Of a stretch of 64,000 nucleotides of DNA, positions 46,816-57,719 are shown piece by piece. Numbering within the stretch: the stretch's first letter is position 1; each line of letters starts with the position of its first letter. The notes under the pieces are model-generated. The model saw only the letters and a list, made by a program, of their open reading frames with translations, was not told the DNA's origin and did not search any database. Source of the stretch: Incurvaria masculella (Eukaryota > Arthropoda > Insecta > Lepidoptera > Incurvariidae); NCBI GenBank assembly GCA_946894095.1, contig OX335651.1, positions 15,212,501 through 15,276,500 of the forward strand, given 5' to 3'. Position numbers and translations under genes: made by a program.

Positions 46816-46874
46816 CAATAAAAAAAAATCAGTGAACATTGTATTTTGTTGATGCGTAATCAATATATGTTATT

Positions 46875-47423
46875 CCGGGAGGTCACGACATTTTTGGTCA
46901 CGATAAGGTAAATGGCTGAATCTGGGTTCACATGTTAGAGACCAACCCTCTGATGCTAAATATGTCGGTCTTTCCGTCCCAAGTGGTTGCGTTTTCTAGA
47001 TTGGCTATATAAAATAGATGCTGGTATGTATCTGCTGATGAATATACGGATTATCTGGAACCTACCTATTAATTATACAACAATAACCAGACGGTTACTC
47101 AATTAAATACTTAAATATACCTAAAGTAATATCTGTAACCTAAATCGCCTATAACTATTAAATGCAACCAAAGATTTGTTCAGTTTTTGTATTGCTAAGC
47201 AAGTATGTATTTATACTTTCATGCTTCGTCATTTGCATTTATTTACCTTATCATATGTATTTTTGTCACTGTAGCTACTTTTTCAGGCGTCTTATTTACG
47301 TAACGTAACCACTTGGAACAGGCAGACTGACACATTTGGCTTCAGAGGTTTGTACTTTATCCCGTGAACCCAGTTTCAGCCATTTACGTTATCGTTACCA
47401 TTTTTTTCGGGACCTCCTAGTCT
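46875..47423 (-). mobile_element. Foldback element, second copy, opposite orientation
   Basis: It starts CCGGGAGGTCACGAC and ends GGGACCTCCTAGTC, matching 30130-30681 reverse-complemented over its whole length, including internal AGGTATATTTAAGTATTTA-like blocks. The ACTAGG edge is retained next to GAGGTC in both copies, which defines the element's end. Confidence 0.88.
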
Positions 47424-47639
47424 ATGTGATGATGTCAAAACAACCAGATTTAAGATTTCCTGCTAGGGATTTCCTGCTAAGGATTTTCTCTTCCGTTAAT
47501 GAGCGCTTCCTACATCTGAAGAAGTATTTTCTGAAACATCTTGAATATTGTTAAGCGCCTTGCTAGAAAAAACATAAACATCATCAATTTTATTTGAGTT
47601 GGTTATTTTAAGAGGTAACGTTAATACACAGAAACATGA

Positions 47640-47700
47640 ACGTTAAAAAAGATTCCGACGAATTGAGAACCTCCTTTTTGTTTAAGTCGGTTGAAAATGA
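47640..47700 (+). repeat. AAGTCGGTT-tail repeat
   Basis: CGACGAATTGAGAACCTCC...TAAGTCGGTTGAAAATG matches the block at 17370. It lies about 220 bp after the foldback at 46875. Confidence 0.5.
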
Positions 47701-49337
47701 AATGAAAGAGAAGAAGGAGTGCATAGTTCACTGACAGCGTCGCCATATAATAGTTAATATGGGTTTAATCAACACATACCGAAAATAATTTATTTAAATA
47801 TTTACAGGTCCTAAGATATTTTAAATTCATAATTTTTAATTAAACTGACATTTTACGTCGCCCAGTCAACAAGACTATCGGTTCAATGCATAACGTTTGC
47901 TTGTTTAAGCAAACGGTCGTCACGCCAATTCATTTCATTCATTTCTAACATTCATTGATTCATTTTTAACGTCTTAGATAGAATGTACTCGCTACGCATA
48001 CTTTTAAAAGTTATGTACGTCCAAATCATTTAACATTTCGCATTTTGTGCGAGTTCCAACTTTGTAATATAACAAAAAAATACTCTTCGTTCTCGAAGAA
48101 CAGCGCCGAGACTAGCACATAAGAAATGATCCACTTACGGCAACACTACACCATACAATACCTCGCAGGAGCGTGCCAAACATAAACATTCATACAATCG
48201 TAGAGAATTCAGGGCTTATCGGAGGCCCACGCCCCGGGGACGTGTGACCTTGGGCGCGAAGTAAGTTGGGCGGCTTGCGCCAGCTGTTGCCGTAATGGCG
48301 TCGCGTCGGGGGCGCGCCTCACCTTACCTATCCTACGCACCCCTTTATAGATCCGCTCTGCGCCTTATAACACTTTCGTTTTCCACTGAATATCAACAAT
48401 TATGTCGAATTAATTCGTTTACTGAATCAATTCAGGATGACTTCAGCCAGGTCATAAATAAATTAAGCAGGGAAAGATTTCTAACCTCAAACGAGTGTTG
48501 AATAGGGATAATAAAACTCAACCGATGACGTTGCAATTCACATTTGAGAATACATTAAACACCAAACCAATGGATAGCCATGATATTGTTTATTTACAAT
48601 CAAATCACTAAACCTAGTTAAAAGTAGTAGGAGTTGTGGTCAAATTCAAGTAAAAAAAAATATTTTGAAAATGTTGTTTTGACATAGATCATTGATAAAT
48701 ATTTTTTTCAAGAATTTCGGTTGAGCCGTTTTCGAAGAGAAGCATTTAGTATATAGCATTTAGTATAGTCCTTTGAAGGAGTAACTAGTTCGGGCAGTGA
48801 CGGGAGATGGCGCTGGTTAGAAATGTCATAGTACCAGCGAAAATAAGAAGTATTTAGCGAGTTTTGTATGTTGTATGACGTTAGCAGTCTATCCCTACTA
48901 TCCTTTGTTTTCGCCCAAGTCGATCGATCCTCTTTTTTGTTATTGTTGTATATTTATTAGTTAGGTTTGTATGATTTTAGGAAAATTCCAAATATATTAA
49001 ATTACATTATTCTTGCTGAGCTATGAAAATTATGCTTTGAATATTCTTACATAAATGTTTATGTCCAACATTGTACAATCTCTCCTTTAATTACCCGTAT
49101 CTTTGCGTTGTTGTTAATATTACAATTTGTATAACTCTACTTTTCTTCATATTATATCGATCGATTTACAGATTAATAACTAAGCTAAGATTTACACTAC
49201 TCATCACAAAATGTATCCAGAAAGATTGTAACTAAATACGGATGGTTTGGAGACAAGTACAGAGCAATGGCTATAAATAATATTTAACCAACTTAATTAA
49301 CCAACCAGTAACCGTCCCCGGTGCGGTATCTGGATAA
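47701..49337. other. AT-rich stretch, no gene seen
   Basis: Apart from the GC island at 48215, no repeat or coding signal. Confidence 0.4.
48215..48325 (+). promoter_or_regulatory. GC-rich island with donor-like GTAAGT
   Basis: GGCCCACGCCCCGGGGACGT, then GCGCGAAGTAAGTTGGG (donor-like AA|GTAAGT at about 48260), then TAATGGCGTCGCGTCGGGGG. It may be a first exon with its donor; the 68-codon frame from 48295 is less convincing because it quickly becomes AT-rich. Confidence 0.3.
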
Positions 49338-49530
49338 GATTCCGTAATCAGGAATCTTTCAGCCGAGAAAAACTTTTGTGACGGTGATCAAAGCGATTTT
49401 CTCGACGGAAAGATTCCCGAACACGGTATTTCAAAGAATTAAAGGTTTTTCATCTAGAAAATCGCTTTGACAACAGCTATAAAAGCTGTTTTCTCGACTG
49501 AAATAATCCTGATTCCTGATCACGGAATTA
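49338..49530. mobile_element. AATCAGGAAT MITE
   Basis: Left end AGATTCCGTAATCAGGAATC and right end GATTCCTGATCACGGAATTA are inverted. Internal blocks AAAGCGATTTTCTCGACGG and CTAGAAAATCGCTTTG pair, so the whole element can fold as a hairpin. The 74-codon frame over it is not a gene. Confidence 0.8.
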
Positions 49531-50894
49531 AAAAAATACTTCTATCGTGTCTTCTTTCTCGTAACTTTTTTTTGCAGGTATTTTTTGCTCCCAACCTTTC
49601 GTCTATTGATACGTTGCAAAAACGGGAATTTCAAAATGTTGGAAGATGTTTAAGGAAGTTAATGCAATTCCTTCACGCCCCACGCGGCTGATCGACGGCA
49701 ATCTACTAATTGCACGGACTTGTAATTGGTCCAGGCACTCTATAGCTGCTCCAGCCCATCGAGCTGCCTATATAGAGCCGGAGCCCGAGTAGCTAGGAGG
49801 CATCAATAACACTCTCGAAGTCCATTTAGCTAGAGAGATAGGCTCATTAATTGTGGCAGTGCACCACAGTGACGGAGAATCTCTTTGAGTCACTACAAAT
49901 CAATATCCATAGTTTCACTTATGTTAAACTTCAAATATTAATATATAATCGTAGATATGCTAATATTGTGAATCAATAAAATAAAATAACTTACTTATTT
50001 CCCTTCTAACATTGTTTACTCTAAATGATATCAAATGTGATCAGAAACAGACTTCAAAACAAAAATATATTAATTAACTAGCTAATGAAAACGAATTTTA
50101 AACAATTGCACATAAAAATTATTAACATTGCAGCTTTCTTATCTGCTCAAAAAAACCAAATAGTTCGCTTAGAAAGAAGACATATTAGAAAAAATATTAT
50201 TTATCCAATCGCTGTTTACTGAAAACAGCCTTCCGCAATAAATGTAGCTTTTCAATTGTTGACACAAATTTACAATGCATGATTGGAATATTGTTTTATA
50301 GAATTCAGAGGCAGACACAACTGTTTCTCTGTAAAAACTCAAAACTTTGATACGTTACTATAGTTTTTGTACACGTATATTATGCAAGTATCCTCATTGT
50401 TATATCACAGTATCGCGTTAAAGTTATGTCAATACTCTCATCGCTTGCGCGAGGCGACCGATCCATTTTCGCCTCAAGCAAACGACAAAGTTAACTGATA
50501 AATTATATTGATTGCAAGCTGACTTATTCATTGTAGTTCAGGAGCCGGCTCTCGGGCTTATCCTGCGCTGATCTCTGATCGTAGAATAAGGTTGTGCGGA
50601 TATGATTATATTACTTAAGTTTGATTTACTTTTTGGATTCCGTTTTGGACTGTTTGGATTCAAACGGAACGTCGTTGAACCTTAAACTATATTGATGTTA
50701 TTATTTAGACCACTAATGAAAGATATTTTCAAGTATATTTACACAAAACAAAAAAATAAGTAAAAATAGTCAATATAAGCCTCAATTTCCAATATCCATT
50801 CGAAATATTCTCCCCCGCGACTCGCATTAACAGAGATCCGAGAAAGTAAGTGCACAGGTGTGAGTGAGATGATTAAATTTCAATATTGAACTGC
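49531..50894. other. AT-rich stretch with a possible conserved block
   Basis: 49680-49870 is less AT-rich and holds several homeodomain-like words (CTAATTG, GTAATTGG, CATTAATTG). The rest shows nothing. Confidence 0.35.
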
Positions 50895-51285
50895 TCGTCG
50901 TGTCGGAGCTATAGGACTTGCCTTTCAAGTGAGAGGTTTTGGGTTCAAATTCTCGTCCTGGTCATGCACTACTTTCTTTCTCTTTCTGAGTTAGATAAGG
51001 GCATTTCGTTACGAATGATGAGTTTTTTCATGGTTCGGAACCCATGTAAATTTGTAGGTCCCTTTCCCCTACTAGGGGGTAGGTTTGGCACACCGCATTC
51101 GATGAAACTTTGGTTGAAGCGGTAATTAAAAAAATGTTTATGCATTCCACCCAGTTCAATATAGCCGTGCTCATAAAGGGAAGGGCCTGGCATGGCACCT
51201 AATTCCTTCGGGAATGTTGTGTATTAAGCGAATATCATGACGGTAGTTGTGTGGTATAGCCATCTATGTCAGGTTCCATAAAAAC
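50895..51285 (+). mobile_element. tRNA-headed SINE
   Basis: The head contains GGACTTGCC and GGGTTCAAATTCTCG (B-box-like). The body carries CATGGTTCGGAACCCATG, TTGAAGCGGTAATTAAAA, GCCGTGCTCATAAAGGGAAG and GAATATCATGACGGTAGTTG, ending in CTATGTCAGGTTCCATAAAAA. Nearly full length, with short deletions in the middle. Confidence 0.82.
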
Positions 51286-51289
51286 CTTT

Positions 51290-52170
51290 TATGTTATTGT
51301 AATATTTTAAAAATATTTTGTGAGCAGTTGTTATCAAACTAAAAACTAATGGGGCAGCGGAAATTCGAATTAGCAATCGCTCAACCAGCTGAAGAAAAAC
51401 ACAACTGAGTTACCAAGGTTATGTCTGATAGCAGCTTGTCTGTTTTCTTGTTATCTATATTTGACTGACTCGACTGGGGGACATATCTGTCGCTGTGTCC
51501 GTAGGCAGCCTTGCTCTTGTCCCAACAGTTTTCCGTGAAATTTTATTATTGCTTGGATATTATTCACCCTAATGACACCAAATCAAATAAAAAATCAAAA
51601 TTATCTATGACAAATCTTATTTTATTTTAATTTTAAAATACTTTATTCATATACATACCTCATATGGATAGACGAAAAAAAGTATTTGACCGTTTTATAT
51701 GGATCTCTGAAACATCGAAACGAATTTTGGTGGAAATAAATTATTAAGTAAAATTTATGTTCAGTTAAAAGTAAACGTAATAAAATCCACCATTAAAATA
51801 CGTTATAATCAGAATTTTAAAACATATGATGAAACTGTATGTAGAAAATTGAGAGTGGAGGATCACAACTTTCTAGCAAATAGATATCTCAATAATGATG
51901 AGACCAAAAAATCCATATAGGATGCATCAATTTAATTTCCAATTTAAATTCGATGGAGTACGCGAGAAAACATTTTGTTTTTCATTTAACACTTGCATGC
52001 ACTCATTGGCCATGCATTTTTTTTTTTGCAACTGTGACATTTCTGTTGTTACGATAATAATATATTTCACAGAAAACTGTTGAAAACTTGAGAAATTATA
52101 AGGCTGTGACAAACGGACTGACAGACTATAATTAAACCCGAAAAACTAATATTTTCTATGACAATGGAAA
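51290..52170. other. AT-rich stretch, no gene seen
   Basis: Two overlapping 61-62 codon frames on opposite strands; no support. Confidence 0.45.
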
Positions 52171-52174
52171 AAAA

Positions 52175-52325
52175 ATGTAGGAGCGCGCGCCGCCCGCCCT
52201 GAGGCGTGCGGCCGGCGGCGGCGGCGGGCGGGTGAGTAGGGCGGCGGCGGCGCGTCTCTCCACAAAGTGCTTTCACATGTCTCCCGGCCGCGACTGTCGT
52301 GCCGTCTGCTTCAGAAAACAAGAGA
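52175..52325 (+). promoter_or_regulatory. GC-rich island, possible untranslated first exon
   Basis: GCGCGCGCCGCCCGCCCTGA leads to GCGGCGGGCGGGTGAGTAGG, which includes a strong donor-like G|GTGAGT at about 52230. It lies 740 bp upstream of the candidate exon at 52975 on the same strand, so it could be the 5' end of that gene. No initiator or TATA signal was convincing. Confidence 0.4.
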
Positions 52326-52724
52326 ATTCATTACTTTTTTATTGCTCGTCTTTGAACCAGCTCCACACTTTGTTTTTAGCAATTTGACACATTCGGCGAC
52401 ACGGTCGATGGCACGCGTATCTCGAAAGATTTTATTACACGACTCAATATTTTTTGTTAGTTCTTGGTCCGTGGTTCAAACACGAAATGAGATAAATCCT
52501 TATAATTTTGGAGGAAATTATTTGTTGACTTAAGGCTAAATAATTTCATATTACACAGTTCGGTTGCGTTGTTCGGAGTAATTATTATCTGTTAAGTAAC
52601 CGTGTTGGTATTATGTGTAATTTGGCACTTCAAAATAAAACAATTGATGCGGGTCCCACTGCTTTTTTTGTGTATATCGTAAGAGGCGATTAACAGATTC
52701 GTCGTTTGGATTGCAAATAAAAGT

Positions 52725-52850
52725 GTAGGTCCCTCTCTAGTAGTACTAGTGGTGTCAATCCCGCCCGGTTACGGGTCACGATTGTTGAAGCAGCAATGAA
52801 AATCTTCAGTGTTTTCCATCCAGTTCAAAGTCGTGTGTTGGGCTGACCAA
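52725..52850 (+). mobile_element. SINE fragment
   Basis: GTAGGTCCCTCTCTAG, CCCGCCCGGTTACGGGT, TTGTTGAAGCAGCAATGAAA and GTTTTCCATCCAGTTCAAAG are SINE body blocks. It lies about 125 bp upstream of the candidate exon at 52975. Confidence 0.65.
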
Positions 52851-52974
52851 AGATACCTAAGTATTGGTTCATTATGTAAGAATAACTGAGTGATTCGTTA
52901 CTAAAATAAATTGTTTTGTCCCGACAGTAACGTCAGACTCAGTGAGTGATTTGTTGTTGTTTTTGTTGTTCCAG

Positions 52975-53052
52975 CGAGCACCAACCTGGTGGGAAAATTC
53001 ACGCAGTCCGTGCGACGGATCGTTCAGGATGTCAAGGACGAAGGCGCTTCCA
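52975..53052 (+). CDS. Candidate internal exon, unrecognised protein
   Basis: A pyrimidine/T-G tract and TTGTTCCAG precede the exon, and GTCAGT follows at 53053. At 78 bp it is phase-neutral, starting with two bases and ending with one base of split codons. It reads STNLVGKFTQ then SVRRIVQDVKDEGAS, a charged, helix-like stretch. Codons are G/C-rich at third positions, unlike the AT-rich surroundings. The competing frame (52942-53145) includes intron-like sequence and looks less natural. I do not recognise the protein. The donor is non-ideal (GTCAGT rather than GTAAGT). It may belong with the exon at 57284, whose phase fits. Confidence 0.5.
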
Positions 53053-53059
53053 GTCAGTA

Positions 53060-54117
53060 TAATTCACCTTTATTACTGCCCTTCTCATTCTCTACTTCAC
53101 CAAAATACATTTAAAATCGAAATACTTCGCAATCAGAGAAAATAGTTAACGCTCTTGCGTAATGAGTTTTTTATAGCAGTACACAATGCCGCAATTGACC
53201 GATATGTTGTTCCCCAATGACTGTAAAGCCAGGCGTCGACTAGGCGCCCAAAATAGAGTCAGAGCGAATCGGAAAAAATCTTCTGCGTCCATTTGGAGCC
53301 GCTCTGCGGCGGCCCGAGTACCCAAAAGCTCGCAACAATTTTAAGTTTTCTTCATTTAAACTTGCTTCGCGGTGCAATTGGATTGAAGCCCCTAATCTAA
53401 GTTCTACGCTAATGCAAAAGGCCGGGCGACTCTTTGAAATGTGGGTGATAGCGAACAAAATTTTTTAATCTAGAGTAAATGTTGCACGTAAAACAAATTA
53501 GCATTAATATTTTTGGTTTATTTTTACGTCTTAGGAAAAAGTTTAGTGAAATGCAAACTCAAACTGAATTAAACTATTATTCTTCACTCCAGTTTAGACG
53601 TACCTGTGATGGTATTCTGTGCGTTGCATGTAGCAATATTTCTATGCTCGCCCTGGATCCGAATAAAAAGGGTGTTGCGCCGCTCGTGAAGCATTGCAGC
53701 TCGACTAGTCGACGCCGGCCTTTACGTGCCGTAATAGCACTTCTCTGCGGTGACTGACGTGTGACGAGCCCAGCTGTCGAACTCCGACACCGAAGCGGCC
53801 CTGACGCTGCCTCTGTGAGGAATAAACCCCACGTCGGTCAAGTACGGTATCAGACATCGTACCACTTCACATAATGGTGAACATATTTGAAGGATAGAGG
53901 GAAAAAACTTGCGTAACCTATTTCGCGCTAACTTAGTACCTTGTAACTTTTTTTAATTATCTTGTCGTGATAAAGATAAGGTATTGATAAGTCTAATTAT
54001 CTTTAAATATAAAGTTTGTTTTGATATAAATCTGCAAATGACAATGTACGTTTCTTCCCTATTTCGATTATATAGTTAATTTACCTGCACAAAAAATATA
54101 GGCCTAGTTTTCCGTTA
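53060..54117. other. Likely intron or intergenic sequence
   Basis: If the exons at 52975 and 57284 belong together this lies in their intron. It holds the decayed repeat at 53690 and frames of 72-92 codons with no recognised domain. Confidence 0.35.
53690..53860 (+). repeat. Relative of the YNLRSRRP repeat, decayed
   Basis: CGACGCCGGCCTTTACGTGCC, GCGGCCCTGACGCTGCCTCT and CACGTCGGTCAAGTACGGTA parallel 23440-23570. No intact frame. Confidence 0.45.
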
Positions 54118-54405
54118 CTTTGCAGGTTTATAGGATTCCGTAACCAAAGGGTGCCAACGGGACCTTATTACTGAGCCTCCGTCCGTCCATCCGTATTTCA
54201 TGAATGAATCATATCCCCGTAATTAGAAGTAGTTGAATTTTCGCAGAGTGTGTTTTTCTATAACAATGAATAGTAAAAAATAAATAAAATACAAAATTAA
54301 AGACACCACACAAAAGAAACGTGATTTTTACGTTAAATCTTGAACGATGGTACGGAACCCATGAAGGGTGCGAGTCAGACCCGCACTTGGCCGGTTTTCC
54401 TTTTT
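54118..54405 (-). repeat. GGTTCCGTACC dispersed repeat
   Basis: It runs from GATTCCGTAACCAAAGGGTG, with a CCGTCCGTCCATCCG stretch, to GGTACGGAACCCATGAAGGG and CGCACTTGGCCGG. It is the inverted partner of 54965-55287; the pair flank a 560-bp stretch. Confidence 0.65.
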
Positions 54406-54964
54406 CTCACAGAAACATTATTCATCGCAAGCTTGGATATTGGCATAAATGGTCATAACTTTTGCATCGCAAGGCCTTTTCCATTATTTAAAACAAAAAT
54501 AGTTAAAATAAATAAAATAAAAAAATGTTAAAAAAAATTCCACCATGCTGATCGATATCCTAAAAATAATCCTAATTGCAAAGTTTCATAAATTAATATT
54601 TGAAAATATTCCACATCGGTCATATTTTTGGTCAGTTTGCTTCGTCGACCTTACTTACGGATTTACTGCAAAGCGAATTTACATTGTGATGGAATACAAA
54701 GTCAGTTTCACCATTAGGAGTTCTAGGCCGTTGATTAAATGTAGACACAGGGCGCGTGCGGTGAAGGCTATTCATTACCGCAAGCCCTCCAGACCCGGCC
54801 GTGAAAACACGGGAGCAAGCAATGTCGACATCACTTCTACAAGAACAGGTTCGAGGTCCTTCAGACATGGTGGGAGGAAGCACCTGGCCTGGATTTTGCA
54901 GCCCCTGTGAAATTACCCATGGACGTCAACCGGCACCTCCTGTGTGAGGGCCTGGCTTACGCCA
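54406..54964. other. Stretch between two inverted dispersed repeats
   Basis: A 121-codon + frame (54545-54910) and an 83-codon minus frame overlap. The second half is GC-richer (KCRHRARAVKAIHYRKPSRP). No family recognised; it may be cargo or debris of the flanking repeat. Confidence 0.3.
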
Positions 54965-55287
54965 TATGCCGTGCTTGGCATAAAAACCGGCCAAATGCGA
55001 GTCGGGATCGCACACGGAGGGTTCCGTACCATCGAACAAGATTTAACACAAAAAAAATCACGTTTTTTGAATAGGGACCCCCTTCAATTCTTATTATTTT
55101 TATATATTGTTTTTATGTTGTTATAGCGGCAAAATATATACACACTTTGTAGAAATTTCAGCTGCCTATCTCTTACGGTTCATGAGATACAGCCCTGTTA
55201 CAGACGGACGGACGGACGGACGGACGGATAGCGAAGGCTTAGTAATAGGGTTCCGTTTTCACCCTTTGGGTACGGAACCCTAAAAAG
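54965..55287 (+). repeat. GGTTCCGTACC dispersed repeat with (GGAC)n
   Basis: AAAACCGGCCAAATGCGAGT, GAGGGTTCCGTACCATCG, a (GGAC)6 tract at 55205-55228, and GGGTACGGAACCCTAAAAAG. GGGTTCCGTACC is inverted at the 3' end, so it may be a terminal-inverted-repeat element. A similar repeat is widespread in moth and butterfly genomes as far as I know. Confidence 0.7.
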
Positions 55288-55289
55288 CA

Positions 55290-55930
55290 TCTGTTTCCGT
55301 GAACCGATTTTTTTTATAAAGCTGCTTTTAAAGCGATCTTTCCATATTCGAGTTAAGCGCTTGGCCTTTGCGGAGTAAACGGAGATAAAAAATCTTCGTC
55401 AGCATCATCGTAACCGTCATCAGCGGGTGGACTTGGATTACGCTTGTCTCGGGCGTACCTTCTACCAATTTTTATCGTGGGGCAAAATTTATGAATATAC
55501 GTAAGGCATACTGAAAGTTTCTGGAATTGGCCACTTATAATAAAACAAATAAAGAAACAACTATAAAATTTAAGAATAAAACTCTCTGAGAGCATGATAC
55601 TTTTTAATTTGCCAGATTGCCATTCGTCTTTTTACTGTTTTAATTTTAAAAATAGTTTGTCGGCATTTCAATGGATTTAACTCGAGATTTTTTTTTTCCA
55701 TAATAGTTTCAATGTATCAAATTTTATTTATGAGAAGTCAGAACCTTGTTGTATGCTCTAACTAACGCTAAACTGCTTTAAGCCATTCAAGCGTAGTTTA
55801 GAAATCGTTTCAAAACCATTTACGTAATTTTGTTACTTAATTTTTAACATTTTACAATCCGTGTCACTTAAAGTGAATACAATAAGACCAAAAAGGTCCT
55901 CATAAATCAACACACAAACTTTTTTTATTT
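55290..55930. other. AT-rich stretch, no gene seen
   Basis: An 80-codon minus frame at 55353-55595 is hydrophobic near its start and not recognised. Confidence 0.4.
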
Positions 55931-55934
55931 ATTA

Positions 55935-56080
55935 TCCCGACATTATGTACTTTTCGAAAAGCAAACGCATGCGGCAAAACGTCATCAGAAGTCGACCTTT
56001 GAACCCGACTTTTTTTAACTGGTCCGAGATAACTTTTCTAAAATCAAACGAATGCGTCATCAGAAGTCGACCTTTGTACC
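55935..56080. repeat. Two-unit tandem repeat (~80 bp)
   Basis: AAAGCAAACGCATGCGG...TCATCAGAAGTCGACCTTTG recurs as AAATCAAACGAATGCG...TCATCAGAAGTCGACCTTTG. On the minus strand both read KGRLLMT in one frame. Confidence 0.7.
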
Positions 56081-56129
56081 CGGCCGTGCTGTCCAGGTTG
56101 TTTTGATTTCCCAGCACGTCCCCGAAGCC

Positions 56130-56420
56130 AGCCCTTCGCTAACGATTTACGACTCTACGCTCCCGAGCTCGCCCCGCAACTATTTTATTAGGTCCCGACA
56201 AGTTCCCGAATTTATTTACCTAATTAAAGAATGTCCTTTGTGGACGGTGCGAACAAAGGCGAAACTGTTTGTTTATTTTCTGCGAGCCACATTATTTTTT
56301 TGTTCAGTGTACGCAGAGTCGCTCCTCGATATTTTTTTCAAGGCCCAGCGCCGAGGCTTAATACTTCGAACCGTGAACAAAGCCCCAAAGCTTTTTGAGC
56401 CGTCGAATTTGATTGTTTTT
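56130..56420. promoter_or_regulatory. Unique block rich in AACAAAG/CTTTGT words
   Basis: CCTTTGTGG (56234), GAACAAAGG (56249) and GAACAAAGCC (56374) are SOX/TCF-like words within 150 bp, among GTTTGTTTATTTT and CCTAATTAAAG. A 125-codon frame (56052-56429) spans it but has no recognised domain and starts inside a tandem repeat. An enhancer is as likely as a gene; neither is proven. Confidence 0.25.
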
Positions 56421-56597
56421 ACAAAATGACACATAAAGCTGCTCATATGGAGTTGTTTCCAATAAATTATGTACCATTTTTGTCAGTTTATTATCTCGAT
56501 TGCTTGCCTAGTACAGGTATTTAAATGTATGAAGACTCATGAGGTAAGAGGTAGGTAATGGCCCGTATGCACGGCGAGTATTAGTGTGAATGCACTG

Positions 56598-56794
56598 CAG
56601 GCCTATTCCTGGAATTCCGTAATCAGGAATCCTGAGTCTTGAAAACCAAAGCGATTTTTTCGACGGAAAACCTTGATTGATTAAAAAAACTATGCTCCGG
56701 AATCTTTTCGTCAAGAAAATCGCTTTAAAAACCGCTATAAAAGCGGTTTTTGAGACTGAGGATTGCTGATTACGGAATTCCTGGAATAGGCCTG
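56598..56794. mobile_element. AATCAGGAAT MITE, intact hairpin form
   Basis: It starts CAGGCCTATTCCTGGAATTC and ends GAATTCCTGGAATAGGCCTG, an exact inverted pair of 20 bases. The interior holds GCTATAAAAGCGG and AAATCGCTTT pairs. Confidence 0.88.
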
Positions 56795-56855
56795 GAGATG
56801 GTAATTGTTCGCTTTAATTCGGGAAGCTCAACATCGAATTTTCTTTGCACTAAAG

Positions 56856-56892
56856 TGTAAGAACTGATAAAGCATTTTTATCAGTTCTTACA
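56856..56892. repeat. Perfect 16-bp stem hairpin
   Basis: TGTAAGAACTGATAAA at 56856-56871 is inverted at 56877-56892 with a 5-base loop. It lies 62 bp after a MITE. Confidence 0.85.
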
Positions 56893-57114
56893 TGTCGTTG
56901 GAACTAAAGAACCTTAAGACTGAGCTGATTCGATGCAGTGTATGTATGATCACTAAAAAGGTTCTTGTTAGCCGCTTTACGAAGGAGTTTTGGTTACTAT
57001 TTCCGTCCTTTCTTACTCGTTGACTGCGACAGCGGTGCGGGAGCGGTCAGTCGAGCGCAAATCCGTTGTTTCGTACAATTCGCACTCAACTGATACAAAC
57101 TGATGCGAAGCAAG

Positions 57115-57248
57115 AGGTCTATTCCTGACATTCAGTAATCAGGAATCAGGAATCCTGAGTCTAGAAAACCGCTTGTAAACCGCTACAGAAGCGGTTTTTT
57201 AGACTAAGGGTTCCTGATTCCTGATTGCTGAATGCGAGGAATAGACCT
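57115..57248. mobile_element. AATCAGGAAT MITE against a splice acceptor
   Basis: Short form: AGGTCTATTCCTGACATTCA on the left, inverted as TGAATGCGAGGAATAGACCT on the right. It ends 16-35 bp before the candidate exon at 57265/57284, so any branch point and pyrimidine tract for that exon would lie largely in MITE sequence. Confidence 0.85.
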
Positions 57249-57283
57249 GCAGCTGGCATAACAGCCGTGTGGGATGCCACCAG

Positions 57284-57468
57284 GCGGGCAGACGAAGGAG
57301 GAGGTGATGGAGACGAACGAGCGGCTGCGCGCGGTGCGCGTGCGCCTGGACGAGTCCTACGACACGGCCAAGAAGGCGCTCGTCAACCTGATGGCCAAGT
57401 ACGGCGACTCCAAGGCGCAGCGCAACATCTTCCAGCGCTACACCATGCTCAAGCTCATGATCAAGGTA
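57284..57468 (+). CDS. Candidate internal exon, helical protein of unknown family
   Basis: The strongest coding signal in the window: GC-rich, GC-ending codons, and an ideal AAG|GTATAA donor-like end at 57468/57469. It reads GQTKEEVMETNERLRAVRVR, LDESYDTAKKALVNLMAKYG, then DSKAQRNIFQRYTMLKLMIK, a charged amphipathic sequence that suggests a coiled coil or helical bundle. An AG at 57282-57283 gives a phase matching the exon at 52975; the AG at 57263-57264 (start 57265, PCGMPPGG...) is the alternative, and TAA at 57259 bars anything further upstream. An ATG at 57274 could also start it. A MITE ends at 57248, just upstream. Family not recognised. Confidence 0.7.
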
Positions 57469-57719
57469 TAACAACTTGTATTGTATGTAGCTAGTAGTAG
57501 GGTCTTCTGCACCTCTGAGTTAATGCATTTGAGGGGCTATAGGGTTGCCTATTTCGCTCTCGGCAGGCATGAAGCACTTCTTGCCTGCAAGTATGGATTC
57601 TTCTTTACTGGTTGATCAAATCCGCGGACGATCTATTTTTGACGTAACTTAGTGTAGTTGGACTACCATAAAAGTTTAAATAAATGACATAAATTAAACT
57701 GCCGGTCATGGGAGGCGGC

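Noticed and set aside
54545..54910. A 121-codon gene between inverted repeats
   Set aside because: The first half is AT-rich intergenic-type sequence and the second half changes composition; no family or start context supports it. Kept only as an undefined stretch.
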